Of a stretch of 64,000 nucleotides of DNA, positions 43,494 through 52,009 are shown piece after piece; positions within the stretch are counted from its first letter, which is position 1, and each line of letters starts with the position of its first letter. A program made the translations under genes and the position numbers. The DNA lies in NCBI GenBank assembly GCA_050261515.1, contig JBLNDJ010000024.1, positions 6,385 to 70,384 of the forward strand. Direction: 5' to 3'. The DNA is from JBLNDJ01 sp050261515. Lineage in GTDB: Bacteria; Acidobacteriota; Terriglobia; Bryobacterales; Bryobacteraceae. A model generated the notes under the pieces. It searched no databases, was not told where the DNA came from, and was given only the letters and a program-made list of their open reading frames with translations.

Positions 43494-43608
43494 ACACAGG
43501 TCCTGACGGTCGCGTTTCCGTCGAACCGATTCTCCCATTGAACATCACCCTGGTAGAACAGGGGAAAGAATGCCTACCTTCCCTCGGAGGTAGGCATTTC
43601 TATTTTTT
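43494..43608 (+). ncRNA. Predicted small RNA of about 115 nt with three hairpins
   Basis: Between a good promoter and a strong terminator lies a stretch with no open frame but three clean stems: GACGG/CCGTC (43505-43522), CCCTG/CAGGG (43548-43563) and the 10-bp terminator stem (43569-43598) with a T-run. This arrangement is that of a stand-alone regulatory RNA. It does not look like 4.5S RNA, tmRNA or a tRNA. It could be one of the Acidobacteria-specific RNA motifs or a new one. It lies about 95 bases before sufB but ends before the suf promoter. Confidence 0.55.
43569..43608 (+). terminator. Rho-independent terminator
   Basis: AATGCCTACC and GGTAGGCATT form a perfect 10-bp stem around a 10-base loop, followed by TCTATTTTTT. 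This is the strongest plus-strand terminator in the window and closes the predicted small RNA. Confidence 0.85.
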
Positions 43609-43644
43609 GGCCCTCTTTTGAATCCTTTTGATCCCGGCTGAATC

Positions 43645-43674
43645 TTGACTGTTTAGTACAGTTTAGTCTATGCT
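43645..43674 (+). promoter_or_regulatory. suf operon promoter with palindromic operator
   Basis: TTGACT (43645-43650) and TATGCT (43669-43674) are 18 bases apart. Within and after the -35 lies the perfect inverted repeat ACTGTTTAGTACAGT (43648-43662), followed by a second TTTAGT. A repressor bound here would block RNA polymerase. The Rrf2 gene at the end of the operon encodes the obvious candidate. Confidence 0.7.
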
Positions 43675-43701
43675 GAACAAGAGTGCATCTGGGGTGATTT
43701 G

Positions 43702-45153
<1,452 letters not shown>

Positions 45154-45161
45154 GGGCACAC

Positions 45162-45926
45162 ATGCTACTCGAAATCACAAATCTACAGGCTGGCATCGGA
45201 GACAAGCAGATTCTGAAGGGCATCGACCTGAAGGTCGATGCCGGCGAGGTTCACGCGATCATGGGCCCGAACGGGTCCGGGAAGAGCACGCTGGCGGGCG
45301 TTCTGGCAGGCCGGGAGGCGTATGAGGTTACGGGCGGCTCCGCTTTCTACCAGGGCCAGGACCTGCTCGGAATGAAGCCCGAGGACCGCGCCGGCGACGG
45401 AATCTTCCTGGCGTTCCAGTATCCGGTGGAGATCCCCGGCGTGACGAACATGTACTTCCTGCGCACGGCGCTCAACGCGCAGCGCAAGCGCCGCGGTCTC
45501 GAGGAGCTCGACGCGATGGACTTCCTCGCCGTCGTGAAAGAGAAAGCGAAGCTGCTCGGCCTCAGCGAGGAACTGCTCCAGCGGCCCGTAAACGAAGGCT
45601 TTTCGGGCGGCGAGAAAAAGCGGAATGAGATTTTTCAGATGGCGGTGCTCGACCCGAAGCTCTGCATTCTGGACGAGACGGACTCGGGCCTCGACATCGA
45701 CGCGCTCAAGGCCGTCGCGAACGGCATCAATGCGATGCGCAGCCCGGAGCGCGGCATGATCGTCGTGACGCACTACCAGAGGCTGCTGAGCTACGTGGTG
45801 CCAGATTTCGTGCACGTGATGGCGAACGGGCGCATCGTGCGCTCGGGCGGCAAGGAACTCGCGCTCGAACTGGAGCAGCAGGGTTACGCCTGGCTGGAGG
45901 AAGCTCCGGCGGGAGCGAGGTCCTGA
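45162..45926 (+). CDS. sufC: Fe-S cluster assembly ATPase SufC
   Basis: SufC is the ABC-type ATPase of the SufBCD complex. The 254-residue protein has Walker A GPNGSGKST (35-43), the Q-loop in FLAFQYPVEIPGV, the signature FSGGEKKRNE, and Walker B LCILDETDSGLD, with the Suf-specific TDSGLD where transporters have EPTSALD. It has no membrane segment. It starts eight bases after sufB and its stop overlaps the sufD ATG. Confidence 0.96.
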   Translation: MLLEITNLQAGIGDKQILKGIDLKVDAGEVHAIMGPNGSGKSTLAGVLAGREAYEVTGGSAFYQGQDLLGMKPEDRAGDGIFLAFQYPVEIPGVTNMYFLRTALNAQRKRRGLEELDAMDFLAVVKEKAKLLGLSEELLQRPVNEGFSGGEKKRNEIFQMAVLDPKLCILDETDSGLDIDALKAVANGINAMRSPERGMIVVTHYQRLLSYVVPDFVHVMANGRIVRSGGKELALELEQQGYAWLEEAPAGARS

Positions 45927-47164
45927 TGGCCGCGGCGGTAGACGTATTCACGTCACGGCGCGCGGGACTGCCCGGCGGTCCTCAGATTCAGCGGTTGCGG
46001 GATCTCGCGCTCGAGCGGTTCGGAGCGCTCGGGTTCCCCACTACGCATAACGAAGCCTGGCGGTACACCAACCTCGCGCCGCACCTGAAAACGGACTTTG
46101 CGGCTCCCACCGAGTTCGACGCCGTGCCGGAGCCGCTCACGGCCGATCACTACCGGCTCGCCTTCGTCAACGGGCGTTTTGCGCCAGAGCACTCCGTGCT
46201 GCCGCAGGCGCGCGGGTTGCGCGTCGGGAGCGTGCTCGAGGGCGGCGCGATCGGATCGGAGGCCGCGTTCGACGATAACGCGCTGGTGGCGCTGAATACC
46301 GCGTTGTTTGAAGACGGCGCGCTCGTCGAGATCACCGACGGCGCGGTGATCGACAAGCCCATCGAGCTGTACTTTCTCAGCTCGGGCCCGGTGGCGACGT
46401 TCCCGCGCAACCTGATCGTTGCGGGGCGCGACAGCCAGGCGCAGATTGTCGAGATCTATGCGGGCGGCGACGGCTTCACGAATGCCGTAACCGAGTTCGC
46501 CGCGGCCGAAGGCTCCGTGATCGAGCATTACAAATACCAGCAAGAGGGCCCGGCCACGCTGCACTTCGGAATGCTCGCCGTACGGCAGGCGAACAGCACG
46601 AACTTCACTTCGCACAACCTGGCGCTCGGGGCGGCGCTGGCGCGCAACGAAATCGCGGTGGTGCTCGACGGCGAGGGCGCCGAGTGCACGCTCAACGGCC
46701 TTTACGTGACCGACGGCCGCCAGCACGTGGACAACTACACGACCCTCGACCACGCCAGGCCGCACTCGGCGAGCCACGAACTTTACAAAGGCGTGCTCGA
46801 CGGCAGTTCGCACGCCGTTTTCCACGGCCGCATCATCGTGCGCCCGGAAGCGCAGAAGACGGACGCCATCCAGCGCAACCGCAACCTGCTGCTCTCGAAA
46901 TCGGCCGTGATCGACACCAAGCCGCAGCTTGAGATCTACGCCGACGACGTGAAGTGCACGCACGGGGCAACCGTCGGGCAGGTGGATGCGGATGCCGTGT
47001 TCTACCTGCGGTCGCGCGGCATCCCGGATGCCGAGGCGCGCGCGCTGCTCACCTACGCTTTTACCGCGGACGTCGTCGAGAAGATCAAAATCGAATCGAT
47101 CCGGACAGCCCTGCGCGGCGAGTTATTCCGCCGCCTGGCGGGGCGCGACGCGAGCCAGCTATGA
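45926..47164 (+). CDS. sufD: Fe-S cluster assembly protein SufD
   Basis: SufD pairs with SufB in the scaffold and is needed for iron entry. The 412-residue protein shows NEAWRYTNLAPHL near residue 40, the beta-helix core with DGEGAECTLNGLYV, and the C-terminal CTHGATVGQVDADAVFYLRSRGIP with the conserved Cys/His pair. It is translationally coupled on both sides: its ATG overlaps the sufC stop and its TGA overlaps the sufS ATG. Confidence 0.94.
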   Translation: MAAAVDVFTSRRAGLPGGPQIQRLRDLALERFGALGFPTTHNEAWRYTNLAPHLKTDFAAPTEFDAVPEPLTADHYRLAFVNGRFAPEHSVLPQARGLRVGSVLEGGAIGSEAAFDDNALVALNTALFEDGALVEITDGAVIDKPIELYFLSSGPVATFPRNLIVAGRDSQAQIVEIYAGGDGFTNAVTEFAAAEGSVIEHYKYQQEGPATLHFGMLAVRQANSTNFTSHNLALGAALARNEIAVVLDGEGAECTLNGLYVTDGRQHVDNYTTLDHARPHSASHELYKGVLDGSSHAVFHGRIIVRPEAQKTDAIQRNRNLLLSKSAVIDTKPQLEIYADDVKCTHGATVGQVDADAVFYLRSRGIPDAEARALLTYAFTADVVEKIKIESIRTALRGELFRRLAGRDASQL

Positions 47165-48378
47165 CCGGATCCATCGCCCTTCGAGAAGATTTTCCGGTCC
47201 TCCGGCAGCAGGCCTACGGCAGGCCGCTCGTCTATCTGGACAACGCCGCCACGACGCAGAAGCCGCAGGCGGTGATCGACGCGATCATGCGGTATTACAC
47301 GCACGACAACGCGAACGTGCACCGCGGTGTGCACCTGCTGAGCGAGCGGGCGACCGACCAGTACGAAAGCGCGCGCGCCGCGGTGCAGCGGTTTCTGAAC
47401 GCAAGGCGCGAGACCGAGATCGTGTACACGCGCGGGACCACGGAGTCGATCAACCTGGTGGCGCAGAGCTGGGGACGGGCGAACGTCGGGGCCGGCGACG
47501 AGATTCTGATTTCGGAGCTGGAGCACCATTCGAACATCGTGCCGTGGCAGATGCTGGCCGCCGAAAAGCAGGCGACGCTGCGTGTGGCTCCGATCGACGA
47601 CCGGGGCGAGATCGTGCTCGAGGAGTACGAGCGGCTGCTCAGCCCCCGGACGAAGATCGTCGCGCTCGCGCATGTTTCAAATGCGCTCGGCACGGTCAAC
47701 CCGGTGCGGGAAATGATCGCTATGGCGCACGGCCAGGGCGCGCGTGTGCTCATCGACGGCGCACAGGCCGCGCCGCACATGAAGGTGGATGTGCGCGCGC
47801 TCGACTGCGATTTCTACGCGTTCTCGGGCCACAAGATCTATGGGCCGACGGGGATCGGCATCCTGTACGGCAAAGCCGAGCTGCTCGAAGCGATGCCGCC
47901 GTGGCAGGGCGGCGGCGACATGATCCGATCGGTCACGTTTGCCAGGACCACGTACAACGACTTGCCCTACAAGTTCGAGGCGGGGACGCCCAATATCGCG
48001 GGCGCCATCGGCCTGGGCGCGGCGATCGAATATGTGAACGGCATCGGCCTGGACAACATCGCCGCCTGGGAGCACGAATTGCTGGTTTACGGGACCGAGG
48101 CGATCGGAGCGATCGACGGCGTGCGGCTGGTGGGCAACGCGCGCGTGAAGGCCGCCGTGTTATCGTTCACGATCGACGGCGTGCATCCGCACGATGTGGC
48201 GACGATCCTCGACCGCCGGGGCATCGCGATCCGCGCCGGGCACCACTGCGCGCAGCCGGTGATGGAGCGCTACGGCCTGGCCGCGACGAGCCGCGCATCC
48301 CTCGCGTTTTACAATACGAAAGAGGAGCTCGACGCGCTCGCCGAGGGCGTCGAGTCCGTCAAGGAGGTCTTCGAGTGA
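47161..48378 (+). CDS. sufS: Group II cysteine desulfurase SufS
   Basis: SufS releases sulfur from cysteine as a persulfide for the Suf scaffold. The 405-residue PLP enzyme has YLDNAATTQKP (25-35), the PLP lysine in FSGHKIYGP (Lys225), and the active cysteine in RAGHHCAQP (Cys363) with the short loop of group II enzymes, which need SufE or SufU to accept the sulfur. SufU is encoded next. It is clearly a different subgroup from the IscS-like enzyme at 3534-4694. Confidence 0.96.
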   Translation: MTGSIALREDFPVLRQQAYGRPLVYLDNAATTQKPQAVIDAIMRYYTHDNANVHRGVHLLSERATDQYESARAAVQRFLNARRETEIVYTRGTTESINLVAQSWGRANVGAGDEILISELEHHSNIVPWQMLAAEKQATLRVAPIDDRGEIVLEEYERLLSPRTKIVALAHVSNALGTVNPVREMIAMAHGQGARVLIDGAQAAPHMKVDVRALDCDFYAFSGHKIYGPTGIGILYGKAELLEAMPPWQGGGDMIRSVTFARTTYNDLPYKFEAGTPNIAGAIGLGAAIEYVNGIGLDNIAAWEHELLVYGTEAIGAIDGVRLVGNARVKAAVLSFTIDGVHPHDVATILDRRGIAIRAGHHCAQPVMERYGLAATSRASLAFYNTKEELDALAEGVESVKEVFE

Positions 48379-48830
48379 GCTCCGAGCTGAGCGACCTGTA
48401 CCAGCAGGTGATCGTGGACCACAGCAAGCGGCCCCGCAATTTTCGCGTAGTCGAGGGCGCGAACCGCAAGGTGGAGGGGGTCAATCCGCTGTGCGGCGAC
48501 AAGGTCACCATCTTCGTGCGCCTGGAAGACGACGTGGTCAAAGACGTGAGCTTTCAGGGCTCGGGATGCGCGATTTCGACCGCGTCGGCCTCGCTGCTCA
48601 CCGAGGCGCTCAAGGGAAAGACGCTCGCCGAGGCCGAGGCGCTGTTCGAGAGTTTCCACGACCTGGTGACGGGCCTCGCGCCCGCGCACACCGAACCGGG
48701 CAATCTGGGCAAGCTCGTGGCGTTCTCGGGCGTCTGCGATTACCCCACGCGCGTGAAGTGCGCGACGCTCGCCTGGCACACGCTGCGTGCGGCGCTCAAG
48801 GGCGAGGCGGAGAAGGTGAGCACCGAGTAA
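48375..48830 (+). CDS. sufU: SufU, zinc-dependent sulfurtransferase partner of SufS
   Basis: The 151-residue IscU-fold protein has the ligands of SufU: Cys40 and Asp42 in NPLCGDK, Cys65 in GSGCAIS, and Cys129 in VKCATLAW, with the insertion between the second and third motif that separates SufU from IscU. It accepts the SufS persulfide by ligand swapping at zinc. The start is a GTG overlapping the sufS stop, fixed by a strong AAGGAGG at 48361-48367. Confidence 0.94.
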   Translation: MSSELSDLYQQVIVDHSKRPRNFRVVEGANRKVEGVNPLCGDKVTIFVRLEDDVVKDVSFQGSGCAISTASASLLTEALKGKTLAEAEALFESFHDLVTGLAPAHTEPGNLGKLVAFSGVCDYPTRVKCATLAWHTLRAALKGEAEKVSTE

Positions 48831-48833
48831 GCC

Positions 48834-49139
48834 GTGAAAGACTTAAAAGACCGCGTCATCGCCGCGCTGAAGACCTGCTACGACCCGGAGATTCCGGTCG
48901 ATATCTACGAACTCGGGCTGATTTACGGGCTCGATATCGACGAGGCTGGCAACGTGAGCGTAAGGATGACGCTCACCGCGCCGGCCTGCCCGGTGGCGGG
49001 CACGCTCCCCGGCGAAGTGCAGAGAAAGGTGCAGGCCGTCGAGGGAGTGAAGGAAGCGCGAGTCGAGCTGGTGTGGGACCCGCCATGGAACCGCGACCGG
49101 ATGTCGCAGGCGGCGCTCATCCAGCTAGGCATGTATTAG
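48834..49139 (+). CDS. sufT: SufT/MIP18-type (DUF59) Fe-S assembly protein
   Basis: This 101-residue stand-alone DUF59 domain has the conserved DPEIPVDIYELGLIY near residue 17, TLTAPACPVAG with the conserved cysteine near residue 52, and the C-terminal VWDPPWNRDRMS. It helps in late Fe-S maturation, with SufT of Staphylococcus as the nearest described relative. It begins with a GTG three bases after sufU. The mrp gene at 13856 lacks the DUF59 domain that many Mrp proteins carry, so the two may cooperate; that is inference. Confidence 0.9.
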   Translation: MKDLKDRVIAALKTCYDPEIPVDIYELGLIYGLDIDEAGNVSVRMTLTAPACPVAGTLPGEVQRKVQAVEGVKEARVELVWDPPWNRDRMSQAALIQLGMY

Positions 49140-49142
49140 CCC

Positions 49143-49697
49143 ATGAAGATTTCCGCCCAGGAAGAATACGGCGTCCGGTGCCTGCTGCAAATCGGCAGGC
49201 GCGGGAGAGACGTAAGCCTGACGATCCCCGAAATCAGCCGCGCGGAAGGAATTTCGAGCCACTACGTGGCGAAGCTTCTGCGCGTGCTGCGCCGCGGCGG
49301 GCTCGTGAAGAGCGCCCGCGGACAGGCGGGCGGCTACACGCTCGCCCGCCCGCTCGATGAGATCACCGTGAGCGAGGCGCTCGAGGTGCTCGGCGGCCGC
49401 CTGTACAATCCGGAGTTCTGCGACTCGCACGGCGGGGCCGAGCCGGTTTGCGCGCACTCGATCGAGTGCACGATCCGCTCGCTCTGGCGTTCCGTGCAGC
49501 AGGCCGTGGACCAGGTGCTGGGCAAGACCACGCTTCAGGAACTGCTTCCGCCGGACACGCCGGCGCCGCTAATGGACATACGGCCGGCACCGCCCCGGGA
49601 ATCCGTCCTCGCGAAAACCAGGCGGGCTGAGACTCCCCCGCAGGCCGAGGGCCTGCCCCACAACCTCGCGCTCGGGATCACAAAGCCGCTACAGTAG
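49143..49697 (+). CDS. Rrf2-family regulator with three-cysteine cluster motif (SufR/IscR-like)
   Basis: The 184-residue protein has the Rrf2 winged helix (EEYGVRCLLQIGRR at 7-20, YVAKLLRVLRRGGLVKS) and three cysteines at 93, 103 and 109 (C-X9-C-X5-C), suited to bind an Fe-S cluster; IscR has C-X5-C-X5-C. It extends about 40 residues past the usual Rrf2 length with a Pro/Arg-rich tail of unknown role. It closes the suf operon three bases after sufT, and is the likely sensor binding the palindrome at 43648-43662. Confidence 0.9.
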   Translation: MKISAQEEYGVRCLLQIGRRGRDVSLTIPEISRAEGISSHYVAKLLRVLRRGGLVKSARGQAGGYTLARPLDEITVSEALEVLGGRLYNPEFCDSHGGAEPVCAHSIECTIRSLWRSVQQAVDQVLGKTTLQELLPPDTPAPLMDIRPAPPRESVLAKTRRAETPPQAEGLPHNLALGITKPLQ

Positions 49698-49709
49698 ATA
49701 TTTAAATCA

Positions 49710-51377
49710 ATGCCGGACCAAAAGCTCCAGATTATTCCTCTGGGCGGGTTGGGCGAGTTCGGGATGAATTCGCTCGCACTCCGCTACGGAGACGACATTA
49801 TTCTCATCGATGCCGGCATGATGTTCCCCGAGGAAGAACTCCTCGGCGTGGACATCGTCACGCCCGACTTCGCTTATCTCGAACAGAACCGCGAGCACCT
49901 GCGGGCCGTCGTCGTCACGCACGGCCACGAGGACCATATCGGCGCGGTGCCGTTCCTGCTCTCGCAACTGAATGTGCCGCTTTATGCGACGGCGTTCACG
50001 CTCGCGCTGATCGAGCGACGCCTGGAAGAGCACGACCTGCTCAACAGCGTGAAGCTCAACGCCGTCAAGCCGGGGGAGAAGCTCGAAATCGGGCCGTTCC
50101 GCATCGAATTCATTCACGTCACGCACTCGATCGTCGACGCGGTGGCGCTGGCCATCACGACGCCGCTCGGAGTGGTGATCCACACGGGCGATTTCAAAGT
50201 CGACCCGACCCCGACCGACAACGAACTGTTCGACCTGCACACGCTAGCCCACTACGGCAAACGCGGCGTGCTGCTGCTGATGTCGGACTCGACCAACTCC
50301 GACCGCCCCGGCTATACCGAGAGCGAGCGGGCCGTGCGGCCGCGCCTCGAGGAGATCGTCACGCGGGCGGACCGCCGCGTGATTATTTCCTGTTTCAGCT
50401 CCTCGATCCACCGCATGCAGCAGATCCTCGATGTGGCGGCGGAGAGCGGCCGCAAGGTGGCGTTCCTCGGCCGCAGCATGATGAGCACCACCGAGATCGC
50501 GCACGCTCAGGGCCTGCTCGACATCCCGAACGGCCTGCTGGTGCGCCCGCAGGACATCATGGACGTGCAGCCGTCGAAGCTGCTGGCCGTGGTCTCGGGA
50601 AGCCAGGGCGAACCGATGTCGGCGCTCTCGCGCGTCGCGGTGGGGAATCATAAGCAGCTTTCGATCGATCGCGGCGACACGGTCGTGCTCAGCTCGCGCA
50701 TCATCCCGGGCAACGAGAAGGCGATTTACCGGATGATGAACCACTTCGCCAAGCGCGGCGCGGACGTCATCTACGGCGGCACGAACCCGCCGCTGCACGT
50801 TTCCGGGCACGCGAGCGCCGAAGAGCTGAAGCTGATACTGAACCTCGTGAGGCCGAAGTATTTCATGCCGGTCCACGGCGAGTACCGGCAGCTCGCGAAA
50901 CACGCGCAGCTCGCCGAGCACCTGCGCCATTCGGGCCTCGAAGACACGTTCATTCTGGAGAGCGGCGACGTTCTCGAGATGGACAACCACGGCGCGCGCA
51001 AGGCGGGCCGCGTGCCGGTAGGCCGCATCTGCATCGACTCAGGGGCGCTCGACGACATCGTCGAGGATCTTGTGATCCGCGACCGCAAGCACCTTTCGGA
51101 AGAGGGATTCATGCTGCCGATCATCACGATCGACAAGCACACGGGGAGAGCCGAGGGCCTGCCGGAGATCGTGAGCCGCGGATTCATCAGCGAGGACGGC
51201 TCGGATCTGCTTCAGCACGCGCGGGAGATCGTGGCGAAGACGCTGGCGACTTCGACCGACACCGAGCGCACGGATTGGGGCGTCATGAAGGAGAAGATCC
51301 GGAGCGATTTGCGGCGGTTCCTCATCAAGCAGACCTCACGGCACCCGCTGATCATGCCGGTGATCCTGGAAGTATAG
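49710..51377 (+). CDS. rnj: Ribonuclease J
   Basis: The 555-residue protein is a beta-CASP metallo-beta-lactamase RNase J, with both 5' exonuclease and endonuclease activity in mRNA decay and rRNA maturation. Zinc ligands lie in THGHEDHIG (His71, His73, Asp75, His76), VTHSI and HTGDFK; the beta-CASP domain contains SCFSSSIHRMQQI and GSQGEPMSAL; the third motif is HVSGHAS and PVHGEYR; the C-terminal domain completes the dimer. It starts 12 bases after the Rrf2 gene, but a separate promoter (TACAGT near 49690) cannot be excluded. Confidence 0.95.
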   Translation: MPDQKLQIIPLGGLGEFGMNSLALRYGDDIILIDAGMMFPEEELLGVDIVTPDFAYLEQNREHLRAVVVTHGHEDHIGAVPFLLSQLNVPLYATAFTLALIERRLEEHDLLNSVKLNAVKPGEKLEIGPFRIEFIHVTHSIVDAVALAITTPLGVVIHTGDFKVDPTPTDNELFDLHTLAHYGKRGVLLLMSDSTNSDRPGYTESERAVRPRLEEIVTRADRRVIISCFSSSIHRMQQILDVAAESGRKVAFLGRSMMSTTEIAHAQGLLDIPNGLLVRPQDIMDVQPSKLLAVVSGSQGEPMSALSRVAVGNHKQLSIDRGDTVVLSSRIIPGNEKAIYRMMNHFAKRGADVIYGGTNPPLHVSGHASAEELKLILNLVRPKYFMPVHGEYRQLAKHAQLAEHLRHSGLEDTFILESGDVLEMDNHGARKAGRVPVGRICIDSGALDDIVEDLVIRDRKHLSEEGFMLPIITIDKHTGRAEGLPEIVSRGFISEDGSDLLQHAREIVAKTLATSTDTERTDWGVMKEKIRSDLRRFLIKQTSRHPLIMPVILEV

Positions 51378-51388
51378 GCGAGACAATT

Positions 51389-51463
51389 ATCGGCGTTTAT
51401 CTGCGTTCATCTGCGGCCAATATTGTATTTTTTAGCCGCCGATGAACGCAGATGAACCCCGAT
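51389..51463. repeat. Imperfect 29-bp inverted repeat with AT-rich loop
   Basis: The arms 51389-51417 and 51435-51463, built on CTGCGTTCATCTGCGG and its complement, have only a few mismatches and flank a T-rich 17-base loop. Repeats of this GATGAACGCAGAT type are widespread in unrelated bacterial genomes. It lies directly after RNase J and may also slow transcription. Confidence 0.8.
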
Positions 51464-51590
51464 CGAAAACTGCTAAGATCTGCTTGTGTCTGGCTGGACG
51501 AAGGCTCGCGGCGTAAATCAAGCTCTGCCCCACGGCAAGTGTTCATCGCCGACCTCCGGGAGACTGAGGCCTAATCTCAAGCCGTGGTTG

Positions 51591-51620
51591 TTGCACCCGG
51601 AGACTCCGCCGCCGTATAGT
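51591..51620 (+). promoter_or_regulatory. Promoter of the small Cys-rich secreted protein
   Basis: TTGCAC (51591-51596) and TATAGT (51615-51620) are separated by 18 bases. Initiation near 51627 gives a short leader containing AGAGGAGG before the ATG at 51649. Confidence 0.45.
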
Positions 51621-51648
51621 GGACTCGACTGCTTCAGAGGAGGTATCG

Positions 51649-51945
51649 ATGCGGCGAGTTCTGGTGGCTTCCGTGTTTGCGCTTTCATGGAGCGCCTTTG
51701 CCGGACAGTTGACCGGCGTCATCACTTGCGGCAAGTGCAAGAACACCAAGGCGGCGGCGGCCGATTGCGCCAAGGCGTGCATCAAGAGCGGCGTCCCTGC
51801 CATATTTGTGGCGAGCGACGGCAAGACCTACAAGATCGCAAACCCCGATAAAATCGGCGACGCGATCAACGAGCAGGTCACCGTCACCGGCAACGTGAAG
51901 GGCGACACGATCACGATCGAGTCCGTCGCGGCGGCCAAGGCCTAA
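51649..51945 (+). CDS. Small Cys-rich secreted protein of unknown function
   Basis: The 98-residue product has a clear signal peptide (1-18, FALSWSAFAG) and a mature part of about 80 residues with four cysteines in two pairs (CGKC at about 27-30, then DCAKAC at about 39-44). The remainder (KTYKIANPDKIGD and VTVTGNVKGDTITIESV) looks like a small OB-type beta-barrel. The cysteines may bind metal or form disulfides. It resembles short periplasmic proteins common in Acidobacteria, but I do not recognise a named family. The ATG at 51649 is fixed by the GGAGG ending six to seven bases upstream. Confidence 0.75.
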   Translation: MRRVLVASVFALSWSAFAGQLTGVITCGKCKNTKAAAADCAKACIKSGVPAIFVASDGKTYKIANPDKIGDAINEQVTVTGNVKGDTITIESVAAAKA

Positions 51946-51957
51946 AGCGGGTTTATC

Positions 51958-52009
51958 AAAAAGGGGCGAGAACCTTTTCCTCCGGGAAAAGGCGTCTGTC
52001 CCCTTTTTT
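51958..52009. terminator. Bidirectional terminator sharing the GTCTGTCCCC repeat core
   Basis: A hairpin with an AAAAAGGGG/CCCCTTTTT outer stem and a CCTTTTCC/GGAAAAGG inner stem closes on a TCCG loop and has T-runs on both strands. It separates the plus-strand small protein from the minus-strand PLP enzyme, whose stop codon overlaps it. Its right half shares AAAAGG(C/T)GTCTGTCCCCTTTT with the repeat at 31951-32005. Confidence 0.8.

Noticed and set aside
43494..43608. Interpretation of the small RNA as 4.5S RNA, tmRNA or tRNA
   Set aside because: It lacks the GGAAG/AGCA loop of 4.5S RNA, a tag frame and tRNA-like ends, and a TTCGA T-loop in a cloverleaf.
51486..51851. A 121-codon plus-strand frame upstream of and over the small secreted protein
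   Set aside because: It lacks a ribosome site and overlaps in another frame a gene with a good signal peptide and Shine-Dalgarno.
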